Assembly: GCA_039707465.1 (NCBI GenBank)
Contig: CM077645.1
Location: forward strand, 165,782,003 to 165,846,002
Origin: Rhabdophis nuchalis
Lineage: Eukaryota; Chordata; Lepidosauria; Squamata; Natricidae
Length of the DNA stretch: 64,000 nucleotides
Direction: 5' to 3'
Part shown: positions 43,341 through 57,879 of the stretch, piece after piece
Layout: the number at the start of each line of letters is the position of its first letter
Position numbering within the stretch: position 1 is the stretch's first letter
Program-made: the position numbers and the translations under genes
Notes under the pieces: model-generated
Databases searched by the model: none
What the model was told of the DNA's origin: nothing
What the model saw: the letters and a program-made list of their open reading frames with translations, nothing else

Positions 43341-45590
43341 TCTTGTCAGCTTAAGGATAGGGTGTAGAGTGCATGTTTACTGGATGAATAAATTCAATGA
43401 AGAATTCAAGGGCTACATGTACAACTCAAGAACTGAGGATGAAATGAATTGGAAGAAACATAGGGGCTTTAAATAGGCTTCTAATACAATTGTTTCTAAT
43501 ATAGATATGTGTAGCTAAAAAGAAGTCACTTTATCTACTTGTAAATCATTTTCAATGTCAGATTTTATCACAAAATATGTTATTCCAGCTCTCTGGTAAT
43601 AAAACATAATATTTAGCAAGGAACATTTTTCACATCTTTATACAAAACGATGTAGTATATATTTGGGATGCAATTGAAACACGTATTTGTGTATGTGTAG
43701 ATTTTGACAGCATCAATGCAGCTGATTTTACATCTTGATCTTATCATGCTATTGAATTCTGTGAAGTAAATAAAATGTGAATGATAAGAAAAATGTATTC
43801 AAACAATAGGAACTAGATTATTTTAATTCAACATATTTCAAAAGTATCAAGACTACTACTAAATAAAGAGTGCATTTTTTTCTATTTTTCCCTTTTAAGA
43901 AAAATATTAACTCACTCTCCTGAGAGCCTCAAGTCATACCGAACTGATATTACAGGAACTGTTCCAATTTTAGTTTCTCTTCTGTCAGACTCAATCTGAG
44001 AGGTACAAAATTTTGGATCACTTCCTAGAACAAGGCAACGGTACTTTCCATTCCGTTAAATGCTAAGCAAACAATGCCTTCTGGTCTTGAAGTGACAGAC
44101 CAATGTGTATTTGTTTACTATCAGGATACATATTAGGTAAAGCTGGCTTACACTTCATTACTGTTTGCTGTCCTTTCTATTGCTATTTACCTTCACATTT
44201 GAAAGAAAGCCTGACAACCAAAAAGTTGGGATTTGTAAATGGATTAATACTTTGTCTCAGAAAGGTAACTGAAGACATTGGTGAAAGCCAGATCTCCCAT
44301 TGGGACACTGACCATGTTGCTAATAAAAAAAATTAAGGTTTGCAGTTCTATTTGGATTGTGTTTCACCTCTTTTATCTAGTCTCCACTATTTTTCTTTGC
44401 TGTGGTTATTTTGTTTTTGTTCCTCTCTCCTCCTTTTTGTTTTTTCCTTATAGTGGTGAAATGGAAGAAAACTATGTATAGATATAAATAATGTTACATT
44501 TTAAAGGGAATTATAAAAAAAAGAATGGTTGGAGAGAAGCCTTATAGTTAATGAACTTCAGAACATTATAGACAATAAATTAATTAATAAAAGGATCATA
44601 AAATATGTCCTTGATATTCACTTGTATCAGTCAACGGCCAATTTCAAAAGTGCCTCTGTAATTTTGAAAAATAATAACAATTATGACCTTACTTATCCTC
44701 ACAAGAAAAGATAAAATTATTTAAAAGGAGACAGAGAAGAGTATCCAAAAACCAACAGATTTCTGCATTGATGAGGCTGATCAGATTAGTAGATTTTCAG
44801 TCATTTTTAATAATATAACTTTCTGGTCCTGCAAGTTTTCTAGTGGATTTTTAGAACACTTAAACATAGAACACATCAATTATTTATATTTAACATGTTT
44901 TTAAATATGTAGTGCCTTTGTATTTGTCTTCCTCGTGTACATATTATGAACATCAGTTGCCCATGAAATCATTTAGTACAAATTACTCGGGTCTTATTTT
45001 GACATCTATATTCCCCTGTTGTATACTCTCACTTTTAATCTAATTATTATTTTTAAAATACCATTCAGTAATTACCTTCTTTTAGGATTTTTTTTCAGTG
45101 AGGGCATCACATAAAATCTCTAGATGGACATAATTTATTAATTTGCCACTAGTGCTATAACAGCTGGGGAAAAAAGTACTGGAGATTTTAAAAAATCCAA
45201 ATCTATTCTCAGGGAGACCCATAGGGGGAAAAATAGTTTGGTTATTATTTTGTTCAGGTGGAATCATTTCTGAGAGAATACAAGACTGTCAGACTATCAT
45301 TACAAGACTAGTTTATACCAAATAATCACAGTAGGGCAGTAACGAGAAAGCAGAGGTCAATTATGAAATTGAGAATGTTTAAACCCAAACGTCAGGGCTG
45401 GTTTGAGGAATCTGGAAATTCAAAACAACATTATATCTGAAGGGCATACCTATGCTTGCAGCTCAATGTAGTATTACAAACGGGTTTCTGCATAATGAGA
45501 TGTTAAAATTATGTCTTCAACAGCATGAAGTTGTACTTAAAAATTACTTACACCTCTTAACAGCTGCAAAATTACTTACAGCTCTTTTCT
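42605..45590. other. Long stretch without a recognised feature
   Basis: Mostly AT-rich sequence with a TCC-rich run at 43305-43341. The open frames are short and show no domain. Confidence 0.5.
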
Positions 45591-45594
45591 ATAT

Positions 45595-45660
45595 TTGCAT
45601 ACATACATACATACATACTCCATAAGTTGGTACATACATACATACATACATACAAACATA
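45595..45660. repeat. (CATA)n microsatellite, interrupted
   Basis: Two CATA blocks separated by about 15 bases, followed by the palindrome CATGTACAAATTGTACATG. Confidence 0.9.
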
Positions 45661-45892
45661 TACACATGTACAAATTGTACATGTGTGTATAATTGCCTCC
45701 ATATAAGATTTTTCTTTCTAGATTGAGAACATTATTTATTCCAATTGTAAAGTATTCACTATAAATTAAAATCAAACCTTCCTTAGGAATTCCTTATTAT
45801 TGTGACCAGATAGGGTGGAGGAAATAATAGAACATATGCTTATATAACATTTGCGCACAAGCAATGAACAAATGAATGAAGCAAAAGGAAGA

Positions 45893-45940
45893 AGGATGGA
45901 TGGATGGAAGGAAAGAAGAAAGGATGGAAGGAAGGAAGCT
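45893..45940. repeat. (GGAT)n/(GGAA)n tract
   Basis: A short purine-rich tract directly upstream of the L2 copy that starts near 45953. Confidence 0.85.
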
Positions 45941-45952
45941 TTATGAGTGTCA

Positions 45953-48140
<2,188 letters not shown>

Positions 48141-48149
48141 TTCAGTTGT

Positions 48150-48545
48150 AACTAAGTTTCCTTCAGATATTGGAGTGAATGTAAATGTCTTAGATTCAAA
48201 AAAAAAATTCTTTACCTAAGCGGCATTTAATTTGCCTTTCCCCTGTCCCCTAGGGATTTTTTCCTACATCTTTGTTCGTCTAATATATATCACCAGATAC
48301 ATCACTTTAAATTCATTTACATGGAAAAGCCTTCACATGGCATAACATAAAATAAGTCTTTGGGTTACTTCTTCTGGATTTTAAAAACCTGCTTAATGTC
48401 ACAGACTAAACAGTAATTAGGAAAGCTGTCAGTAGCTAAAAGAGAGGATGATACAATTTACAGAGCTGCTCTTTATTCTCAAGGTTCTGTGCTGGCCCTG
48501 TCACGCTTTTTAGATGTGTTATAGATAACCCTTGAACCAAGTTAT
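48150..48545. other. Stretch without a recognised feature
   Basis: AT-rich; nothing recognised. Confidence 0.5.
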
Positions 48546-48548
48546 GCA

Positions 48549-49090
48549 GAGCTGCAAAATGTGCTTGGTTCACACAGCTGCCCATATAATAATGTCTGTT
48601 TGTGTCAATGAACATAGCAAGCATGTCATGTCAACAATGTCTCCAGTCCATGATTCATTAATTCACATCGATCAACACAATATTTATCATCATTGCTTGT
48701 AGTAGTCTGTAGCTATCATTTAGGGATGTGATGGCTCAGTGGTTAATATGCTGAACTTGTCAATCAGAAAGGCCAGCAGTTTGGTGGTTTGAATTCCTAG
48801 CACCATGTAACGGAGTGAGTTCCTGTTACTTGTCCCAGCTTCTGCCAACCTAGCATTCTGAAAGCATGTAAAAATGTAAGTAGAAAAATAGGAACCACCT
48901 TTGGTGGGAAGGTAATAGCGTTCTGTGCACCTTCAGCATTTAGTCATGCCGTCCACATAACCATGAAGATGTCTTCGGACAGCACTGGCTCTTTGGCCTT
49001 GAAACGGAGATGAACACTGTCCCCTAGAGTCAGGAATGACTTGCACATACGTATGAGGAAAACCTTTACCTTTAACTATCATTTTGCTTC
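48549..49090. repeat. Local duplication, copy 1
   Basis: About 540 bp, including the SINE at 48722-49075, match 50349-50876. The shared left flank includes GTGCTTGGTTCACACAGCTG and ATATAATAATGTCTGTTTG. Confidence 0.88.
48722..49075 (+). mobile_element. Sauria/Squam1-type SINE
   Basis: A box GATGGCTCAGTGGTTAATATG, B-box-like GGTTTGAATTCC, body ACCACCTTTGGTGGGAAGG, 3' domain GAAACGGAGATGAACAC and a short ACCTTT tail. The 9-bp duplications CTATCATTT are at 48713-48721 and 49076-49084. Confidence 0.93.
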
Positions 49091-49610
49091 TGCAGTACCT
49101 TCCACTATTGAAATGTCTTCCACTTTAGAGACCTGTGACTCTGCTTTGTGATTCTCCTAACTGACAAATAAAAAATCCTATTTGCTATATGGAATTCTAA
49201 CTAATTAGCAAGTTTAATGTAAATGCTCCCTAATAGAGGCATTAGGTTCAAGATATCCATTTGAATGTAATTATATGCAAACTATGCAGGAAATTAATTG
49301 CATGCATTCTTTTTCGAAGAAAGGTGTTAGAGAGCTAGAGGGGATGACACACAGCGTCCCATGAAGGACATAAATTGCCATGAATATTAATGCCTTTTCT
49401 GGTGTGTGGTGCACATCATGCCACTCTTCTTTCTCCATTATGGCATTATGAAAAGCATAGGTACTGTGAGTAAAATTGTTAGGTGGTTAACAATAAAATA
49501 TTGTAAATTGTTTTAACCTATTTAAATGGGGGAAAATATCTGTCTACAGAAGAAGATCTTGACTTCTTTCCTAAGCATAGGAAAGGGGAGGCTGAGTATA
49601 TAATTGGTCC
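49091..49610. other. Stretch without a recognised feature
   Basis: AT-rich; nothing recognised. Confidence 0.5.
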
Positions 49611-49615
49611 CTTTG

Positions 49616-50079
49616 GGTTGCATTCGCGACCGCCTCCTGCCCCATACATCCCTTCGACCGATCCGCTCCCACAGAGAGGGCCTTCTCAGGGTACCGTCGG
49701 CCGGGCAATGCCGGTTGGCGGTACCCAGGGGAAGAGCCTTCTCTGTGGCGGGCCCTGCCCTCTGGAACGACCTACCCCCTGATCTACGCACCATCGTGGA
49801 CCTCCACCTTTTCCACCAACGTCTTAAAACCCATTTATTTCAACAAGCCGGCCTGGCATAACCCCCATTCTAATTTTTATAGGGAAAATTTTATAGGGAT
49901 AATTTTAAATTTTTAGAGTCTTATTAATTTTAGCACAGGGAATATTTAATTAGTTTTTTAATAATTTTGTATTTTTGTATGGTTTTTAATGATGCCTGTG
50001 TGCCACCCTGGGTCCTTTTTTAGGAGAAGGGCGGGGTATAAATTTAATAAAATAAAATAAATAAATAAATAAATAAATT
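49616..50079 (+). mobile_element. L2-like LINE, 3' part (copy M)
   Basis: Plus frame 49604-49861 gives RDRLLPHTSLRPIRSHREGL, GRAFSVAGPALWNDLPPDLR and LKTHLFQQAGLA. The 3' end has TGTGCCACCCTGGGTCC and GGGCGGGGTATAAATTTAAT with an AAATA tail. It lies between the two halves of the local duplication. Confidence 0.9.
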
Positions 50080-50348
50080 CTACAGAAATTAGTAAGATTT
50101 CAATTCTGATATATGTTCCTCATGACATGCATAGTTATCAGCACCTACCACAGACTCAGTAGGAGGAAAAATTGTCCAATATGTACTTTCTAATCTATCA
50201 ATTTTCCTTCTAATGAGTTACTGGATTACTGCTGTTGTGCCACATTCAGGTAGCAAGTTGAAATGAGTCTAAAATGATCTATGAATGAGCAATAACAGAA
50301 AAGACCAAAGTTCATAATGTTGACAGAGAAAGTCACATTGTATTAAGC

Positions 50349-50876
50349 ATGCAAAATGTGCTTGGTTCACACAGCTGCCCATATAATAATGTCTGTTTGT
50401 GTCACTCAATATAGCAAGCATTAAGAACAATGTCTCCAGTCCAGGATTCATTAACTCACATTGATCAACACAATATCTATCATCATTGCTTGTAATAGTC
50501 TATAGCTATAATTTAGGGATGTGGTGGCTCAGTGGCTAATATGCTGAGCTTGTCAATCAGAAAGGTCGGCAGTTCAGCGGTTCGAATTCCTAGTGCTGGG
50601 TAATCGAGTGAGCTCCCGTTCTTGTCCCAGCTTCTGCCAACCTAGCAGTTCAAAAGCATGTAAAAAATGCAAGCAGAAAAATAGGGACCACTTTGGTGGG
50701 AAGGTAACAGTGCTCCATGCACCTTCAGCATTTAGTCATGCCTGCAACATGACCACAGAGACATCTTTGGACAGCATTAGCTCTTCGGCTTTGAAACGGA
50801 GATGAGTTCTGCTCCCTAGAACCAGAAACAACTAGCACGCATGTGCGGGGAAATCTTTACCTTTTTATTCTACATT
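50349..50876. repeat. Local duplication, copy 2
   Basis: Second copy of 48549-49090. The left flank, the SINE and the start of the right flank (CATTTTGC) are all shared. Confidence 0.88.
50517..50862 (+). mobile_element. Sauria/Squam1-type SINE (duplicated copy)
   Basis: A box GGTGGCTCAGTGGCTAATATG, B box GGTTCGAATTCC, 3' domain GAAACGGAGATGAG and tail TTTACCTTT. It came with the local duplication: the flanks on both sides match those of the SINE at 48722-49075. Confidence 0.93.
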
Positions 50877-50879
50877 TTG

Positions 50880-52080
50880 CATATGAGCATAAAATAATAG
50901 TAAGACTCCTTGGAAAAAGTGGCCTTTTTGATATTACCCCCACTCCTAATTTGTAACAGGAAAACGTCATACTCTAATATTTTTTCCTAGCAACTAGCAT
51001 TTCAAGGCTACTGCAGAGAACAGATAGCGTTATCCCATCCTAGATGAGGTATTGCTGTGTCCCTTTGTATTATACTGAGAATAAACTATGAAGATAAAAT
51101 GGATTGTAGACGAGCTGCTTTTAAACACCCATCCACACCATGAATGCAATAATATATAGGTTAAAACGATACGAAAAAGAGGGGAGGGAGCAGGAACAAG
51201 GTTAAGTAAACTGACAGAAGAAACGGAAAAATACAATTTTGCTGAATTATTGGGCAATCTTTTCAAAATATGAGAAATGCTAAAGCTGAGATTAGAGGCG
51301 AAACTAACCAATGTGGCTTCTTCTTCTGAAGGAACCTGTGTTTAAAGAGGCATATGCTTTATTATCTCAGAAAATTCTCAGCTGCGCTGAAAAATTACAA
51401 GGACAAAATTATTTTCAAGACTCTGAAAAATAATGAGGAGGCCATGAAAGGAACTGTTTATTTAGATAACGAAGGGCTATTCTGAGTTAAGAACTTTGAT
51501 CACAGAGGGCATTGGTACTTTGTCATTGAAATAGATGTAAATTGGAAAGCTGCAAAATAAAATATTAAAAGCCGTTTCTTTCCTGTTTTTTTTAAATTAG
51601 AAATCAAACAAGAAAGTTGTGTAAAAAAAAACCTAAAGAATTGTGTTTTTGATGATGAACAAAATGTGGCAGAATTTTACTGTTTATTAGAATAAGAGTC
51701 TAAAGCTGATATATATTCATTGTAATAATAATGTACTTTCAACCAGAGTATAACAAATGGTTGAACATATGCTCACATAATGGGAGTCAATGTGGTTAAC
51801 AGCCTCTAGAGAACACCCAATACCAGTGAAATTCCCCAATCTCCAGACTTTTCAATGAGTGGAAACTTCTGCATAATCAGATAGATTTAAATACATTTTA
51901 ATCCATCATAAGGTCCTAAGAGGCGTAAAGAAATGTGGATCATGGTAAAATATTCTCCAGTTTGTTCTGGATATTAGCTAGGTAATCTTTGCTGCTCTTC
52001 TTATGTTACTGTATTCATTGTTCCCCTAAACCAAAAAAAAACCCCTGCATTCATGCTATCTGTTTATATAGTTTCTTCAT
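50880..52080. other. Stretch without a recognised feature
   Basis: AT-rich; nothing recognised. Confidence 0.5.
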
Positions 52081-52084
52081 GGCA

Positions 52085-52312
52085 GACTTGATATGAGTCA
52101 ACTACCAAGATAGTTGTCATGAGTCAACTGTCTACTTCCTTTCCACCATTTTCCGAAAGAGGTTTGCTGTTGATTTCTTACTAGGGCTGAATGCAGCCAA
52201 CTCAAAATCACCCAGCTGGCTTCAGGCCTAAAGTAGGATTAGATCTCAGTCTCCCAATTTATAGCCTAGTGCCTTAACCATGAGACCAGAGTGGTACTTG
52301 TTATGTGCAACC
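52085..52312 (-). mobile_element. tRNA-derived SINE (CORE-like body)
   Basis: On the minus strand GGTCTCATGGTTAAGGCAC (A box) and GAGATCTAATCCTAC (B-box region) are followed by GAAGCCAGCTGGGTGATTTT and CAGCCCTAG. The 3' part, GACAGTTGACTCATGACAAC, matches poorly to the Bov-B-like end of better copies. It is old. Confidence 0.65.
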
Positions 52313-52319
52313 TGTAGTT

Positions 52320-53700
52320 CAGCCTCCCACTGCTTTCAAATTATAACATGGCTTGCTAATGTATTATGATTTAATACTAAATCCTGGCACAGGATGAGAA
52401 GCAGAGATAAATATGCAAATGATAATTTCCAAAAAGCCCAAACAAGTATGGTATTGTTTTTCTTGTTTGATTTCCAGACGGTAGTTCTTTTGCCCTTTAT
52501 TCATTTTTGTAGGAACATGTTGCTCAGCAAACACTTTGTTTATGGAATTTTACATTAGCAAATGCACTGGAAATTTCAGCGCTTTTTTCGAGAAAATCAA
52601 AATGATAATTCTGGCACACCCTGCAAAAATAATAGCCATTGGATTTTTGGCAATGAAAATTTGCTCTTTCAATGGTATACTCCAGTGCATTTAGGAAAGC
52701 TCAACATCACGCAAGATTAGCATCCATTCTCATGTTACATTTCCTGTCATTTAAGCCATTCAGGGATGCTGACACCAAAGACAAGGATGGTTTATAATCA
52801 CCCGTATCTTCCAGTGTAAATGATATGCACATGCACAGATCGTGGATCTAGTTTTACCCTTAAATAAGTCTGCTTCTTTCTTCTCCTTGTTTCTTGCAGA
52901 TAGGGTGGTGTTAAATTTAAATGAGATTGCAGTGGCTGGATAAGAAGCACTGTCTAGCTTAAAGTCATAACACATGCTTCTAAAGTAAACCCGCATTAAA
53001 ACAACTCAATATGGTAATTAAGATAGAAAAAGGCAGTACTAAGCTGCATAGCCTATCAGATTCCTTAGGGAGAAAAAAATACTGACGTGACTTGAAATGT
53101 GTCCAAGGGGGTTTAGTTAGTCTCCAATTAGCTGCAAAGTTACGCTATTAAAATGCATAACAAATACCAGCCTGCATATTCCTGAACCTGTCATTATTTA
53201 AGTCCTAATTTCAGATGGTTCTTTCATTATAGCACATATCCAAAAAGCTAGCACTGACTGTTAATTACATTGTACAATCATTGCTTTCGGGTGATAAATT
53301 GGAAGGACAGCAGACTCTAGGGCATATCTGGTTGAACCACCAGGAGGGAGCTCTTAACTGAAAGCAAACAACTGAACAAAGGCAAACATTCAAGAACAAT
53401 CTGCAATAAAGCAAAGGGCAAATGGTCTTTGCTATGTAACCTTGCATTTGACACCTGCTGAAAACTCCAGGGTATGTGCGTGTGTGTAGCTCAAGCAGTC
53501 AAAGACAGTGGAGAAAATACAAGGAACTAAAGATAAGCCTTGATCATTTCTTTTCTTTGAGTACTAAACCATGGAAAGGTACAGAAACAGTCAAGGTGAA
53601 GTATTCCTGTTGAACAGCTTCTGAAAAGCATTCAAGGATGAAGTTTGTATGTGCTTGAAAGCTTTCAAACCTGTTCATTTACATGATATTCGTATTGTGC
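52320..53700. other. Stretch without a recognised feature
   Basis: No repeat or gene recognised. It could include conserved non-coding sequence, which I cannot judge alone. Confidence 0.45.
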
Positions 53701-54019
53701 CATCTGAAGGACATGTAATGTGCGCTCTCTCCTAGGCATTGTCTGGCAGCATTGCCAAAACTGGGCTTTGGGAAAATATGCATCAGGCAATATGATGTAT
53801 ATCTTCCTCTTCTATGCAGACAGTTCAATCATGTTGCACTCTTTGCTCAGAAGGTTGAGGTCCCACAGCACTCTCTCAATTAGCTCCATTGGTATGACTA
53901 GAAAATTCACAGGTTTCTCAGACACTGATACCAATTGCATTTCCTATTGCATATGTTTTGATTATGTCCCATACAGATTGTTGTATTTGGAAGGTCTGAC
54001 CACAATGCTAGCTGTTCTG

Positions 54020-54455
54020 ACTCCCTCCTTAACACAACTTATCACTAAACTGACTGATACTTGGCAATTTTCCTGGACTGACCTCGGCTAGACTTGACAC
54101 ACACAAAAGCTTTGACTCTTCAGATGATATGTTGTTCCTGCAAACCTACTCTTCACAGAGGATTTCTTTTAAAGCCTCTTGGGAGGGGCTGGTCAATTAG
54201 GCAGCTGATACTCATTATCTCCTCCGGTTGCGTCTCTCTTCTAATTGACACTGCCTTCTCTCAATCCTTCTAAACCTGACAGGGACAAACTGGATTTCCT
54301 CCTCCCCACTACACCAAGCCCCAGATGCCTCCTGATGCCTAGCTGGGCTCTCTGCTGTCTCATTCTCGGCCTCCTCCTCTAGAGCAGACTCATAGGACTC
54401 CTCACTAGATGAGTCCATCAGCAGCTCAACCGGAGCTGACTGGGCCACAAGAGCT
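54020..54455 (-). repeat. Unclassified repeat with acidic frame (copy 1)
   Basis: Minus frame 54215-54448 (77 codons) begins MAQSAPVELLMDSSSEESYE, is rich in Glu and Ser for about 35 residues, and ends with a basic segment RFRRIERRQCQLEERRNRRR. The stop is followed by CCCCTCCCAAGAGGCTTTAAAAG and GTTTGCAGGA. The same order is found at 60640-61000, which marks it as a dispersed repeat rather than a host gene. The CCCCTCCCA...TTTAAAAG box recalls an LTR promoter. Confidence 0.55.
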
Positions 54456-54488
54456 AACTACTTATTACATTCTTAAATATGACATGTA

Positions 54489-54850
54489 AGGAATGCAGTG
54501 GCTCAGTGGCTAAGACGCTGAGCGTGTCGATCAGAAAGGTTGGAGTTTCAGCAGTTTGAATCCCTAGCATCATGTAATCGAGTGAGCACCTGTTACTTGT
54601 GACAGCTTCTGCCAACCTAGCATTTCAAAAACATGTAAAAGTGCAAGTAGAAAAACAGGAACCGTCTTTGGTGGCAAAGTAACAGCATTCCGTGAGCCTT
54701 CAGCATTTAGTCATGCCTGTCACATGACCACAGAGTTGTCTTTGAACAGTATTGGCTCTTCAGCTTAGAAACGGAGATGAGCACCGCTCCCTAGAGTTGG
54801 GAATGACTAGCACATATGTGCGAGGGCAACCTTTACCTAAATTACCTAAC
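54489..54850 (+). mobile_element. Sauria/Squam1-type SINE, 11-bp duplication
   Basis: A box GCAGTGGCTCAGTGGCTAAG, B-box-like GTTTGAATCCC, body ACCGTCTTTGGTGGC, 3' domain AGAAACGGAGATGAGCACCG and tail ACCTTTACCT. The perfect duplications TATGACATGTA lie at 54478-54488 and 54851-54861. Confidence 0.95.
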
Positions 54851-55295
54851 TATGACATGTACAGAGCCATAGCTGAGTGTCATTTTCCCCAACTGCATGC
54901 TATAGGAGTAGAATCAGGACGTAACACTCTAAGTTTGCTTTCTGATATTGTTGTGAAATTCATCTATTGCCAATATTATGAAGAGATTTGAAAAAGGGAT
55001 CATTAATAATTAAGGAAGTCTCCTTTCATGCCATTCCAGAACAAGCCCTCTCACTGGAGGTACAAAAAAAAATTATTAAACAAGACTAACTTGAAATATT
55101 TTTGGTAAATACGTTTTGTCTTTGTTTTTTACTTAGGCAGTTATTGTTTTTTAAAGGGTGTTATGTAGCATATCTGGTAATAAAGATAATGTTTGAATAA
55201 CCTTGACTCCTGGTAATTTTATAAATACACACGTGTAATTTTCAGGAACATTGCTGAAGTGTTTTGCTATTGTTTTTTAGCTTCTCAGTCTAGTT

Positions 55296-55426
55296 CAGGG
55301 CTGTAAAACTTGTAGCCCAATGCATCATGCTCTGGACACACCCATGCCTGGTTTAGCACAGGTGGGAGGGGAATGTCCTGATATGTCATGTGACGCTACC
55401 GTGACGATGTGAGTTTGACACTCCTG
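55296..55426. mobile_element. hAT MITE, 131 bp, perfect 8-bp duplication
   Basis: The ends are CAGGGCTGTAAAACTTG and GAGTTTGACACTCCTG. The 8-mers GTCTAGTT lie at 55288-55295 and 55427-55434. Confidence 0.92.
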
Positions 55427-55739
55427 GTCTAGTTGATGGTCTTGGGAATTTCTGATGGTCTTCCATCCAAACAGGAATTACTGTCTTTTGTTTGTTTGGT
55501 TTTTTTGGCTTTTTGTTTAGATCAGACAAGCTTGGATCAACTTATGTTACCAGTGCCAAACCTGGACATTTATAATAAAACATAAATGAAAGTTAGTTAC
55601 TACCAAAATGAGATGTCTGAGGAAGTGGCTAGGAGGAATAAAATCAGGAATGTGATTAATATGGGGGTGGGGGATAGAATAAAACCAATATTAAACTACA
55701 TAAAAAGACAGCAAATAAAGTGATTTGTTCATCTGGAGA

Positions 55740-55931
55740 AAATGTCTAGGGATTCTGTACTACATAAGGCAGCCTGCATAAACAGAGGGATAGAACAAGA
55801 TCACGTGAAGTGTTAATACCACTTTATAATGCCTTGGTAAGGCCACACTTGGAATACTGCATTCAGTTTTGGTCACCATGATGTAAAAAAGACGTGGAGG
55901 CTCTAGAAAGAGTGCAGAGAACAGCAACAAA
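55740..55931 (+). mobile_element. CR1 LINE, left piece of a split copy
   Basis: The plus strand encodes remnants of the CR1 C-terminal region (for example [14 protein letters not shown] and RTATKM near the L2 junction). It continues at 56451 beyond L2 copy N. Confidence 0.8.
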
Positions 55932-56387
55932 GATGATTGTATCATCTTCAAAGCGCTCCATGGCACGGGACCTAGCTATCTGCGGGATCGCATTCTGCCC
56001 CATACATCCCTGCGGCCGATTCGCTCCCACAGAGAGGGACTTCTCCGGGTGCCATCCACTAGGCTGTGCCAGCGGGCGACGCCCAGGGGAAGGGCCTTCT
56101 CTGTGGTGGGCCCGACCCTCTGGAACGACTTTCCCCCCGAAATCAGAACAACCACAGACCTTCGCTCCTTCCGACAGAAACTAAAAACACACTTCTTCTG
56201 CTTGGCTGGCCTAGGGTAATTAAATTGTTTAGGGGTTTTAGGGATAGTTTTAGTTTTATAGGAGTTTTTAGCGCAGGGCTAGTTTAATTTGTTTTTAACT
56301 TTGTATTTTGTCTGTTTTAATTGTTTTTTAATTCCCTGTGCCCCGCCTCGAGTCCCTTCGGGGAGAGAGAGCGGGTTATAAATAAAA
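55932..56387 (+). mobile_element. L2-like LINE, 3' part (copy N)
   Basis: Frames carry FKALHGTGPSYLRDRILPHT-like and SVVGPTLWNDFPPEIRTTTDL-like residues. The 3' end has CCCCGCCTCGAGTCCCTTCG and GAGCGGGTTATAAATAAAA. It splits a CR1 copy. Confidence 0.9.
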
Positions 56388-56408
56388 ATTATTATTATTA
56401 TTATTATT

Positions 56409-56450
<42 letters not shown>
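56388..56450. repeat. (ATT)n(GTT)n tail of L2 copy N
   Basis: Seven ATT units followed by about 14 GTT units. Confidence 0.95.
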
Positions 56451-56855
56451 AAAACATATGAAGAACGGTTGCAGGAACTGGGTATGTCTAATTTAATGAA
56501 AAGAAGAACCAGGGGAGACATGATAGCAGTGTTCTGATATCTCAGGGGTTGCCACAAAGAAGAGGAAATCAAACTATTCTCCAAAGCACCTGAGGGTAGA
56601 ACAAGAAGCAATGGGTGGAAACAAATCAAAGAGAGAAGCAACTTAGAACTAAGGAGAAATTTCCTGACAGTTAGAGCAATTAATCAGTGGAACAACTTGC
56701 CTCCAGAAGTTGTGAATGCTCCAACACTAGACGTTTTTAAAAAGATGTTTGATAACCATTTGTCTGAAGTGGTGTAGGGTTTCTTGCCTAAGTAGGGGGT
56801 TGAACTAGAAGACCTCCAAGGTCCCTTCCAACTCTGTTATTCTATTCTATTCTAA
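56451..56855 (+). mobile_element. CR1 LINE, right piece with 3' tail
   Basis: KTYEERLQELGMSNLMKRRT, RGDMIAVF and the 3' end AGGTCCCTTCCAACTCTG, followed by the ATTCT-type tail TTATTCTATTCTATTCT. This is the CR1 tail type reported from snakes. Confidence 0.9.
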
Positions 56856-56859
56856 TTGA

Positions 56860-57720
56860 CATAAAAAGGTCAAAGAGCACGAACAGAAGAAGATGGAAAG
56901 ACAATATTGGTATCCAATAACAATGGATGAGGCAGGAAGAAGTGCAAGAACCAAAACTTTGTATGGAGATGGAGAAAGAGGAGGAGAAAGACTGAACAGA
57001 TGATGACCTTTAATCGGCCATCAAAATTGCTGATAATATCAGTTTCTCTAGGCAGACATAAAATTGAAGCTTCTAGATATTTGAAAGGATGCAGCCTTAG
57101 GAACAGAATCTATTTCAAACAGCTGTCAGTTTCTGAAAGCTGTGTGTCCCTTTCAAAAAGTACCTCTCCTCCTAGTTCACATCCAATGTCCCTCCCCTTG
57201 TGTTTTTCTCTATGTAACGGATGTCCTGCTTTCCAGTTCTCAGGATCTTCAGTGGCATTCACTCAACTACATTCTCTGCATTCCTATTCCAAGAATCTGT
57301 TGCCCCTAAAAGTGCTGTGACAGATAAAGTACAACACATACAGGAAAACACTATTTTAAAAGTTGTGATGATGGTCAGAAGAATGTTTATGCTCAAAAGC
57401 ACCATTCTTGGTTACCAACAGGGGCATCTGTAGGGGAAAGAAGAAAAAATAGAGATGCTGATTGCAGTTCTACCCCTTCTATACAGACATTTGGTGAAGA
57501 GGTTATCATCACTACCTACTACATCACTACTTTCAAATTGCAAATTTAGGAAATTGAAACATCAGACTGAGTCAATGAAAAATATAAACACAAAACAGAA
57601 GCAATGAACTTCTAGACTGGACTTTCACTTTTTTCCAAGCATTTTTTTTTTAAAAAATCACTGATTAAATAAGCTTCAGTTAATTAGGTGGACACACTGT
57701 GCTAAAATTATATTTTCATT
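56860..57720. other. Stretch without a recognised feature
   Basis: Frames at 57000-57433 show no domain. Confidence 0.5.
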
Positions 57721-57749
57721 TAGTTTGATATATTATTCCAAATTATACA

Positions 57750-57870
<121 letters not shown>

Positions 57871-57879
57871 AATGTATTA

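Noticed and set aside
48722..48800. Possible tRNA gene (A and B boxes)
   Set aside because: The boxes belong to a Sauria-type SINE head; there is no cloverleaf with a proper acceptor stem.
48436..50451. Two similar minus frames containing TNRHYYMGSCVNQAHFA
   Set aside because: The similarity is explained by the local duplication; there is no sign of a longer protein or of selection.
53720..54091. 123-codon plus frame
   Set aside because: No recognisable domain, and it partly overlaps the unclassified repeat in antisense.
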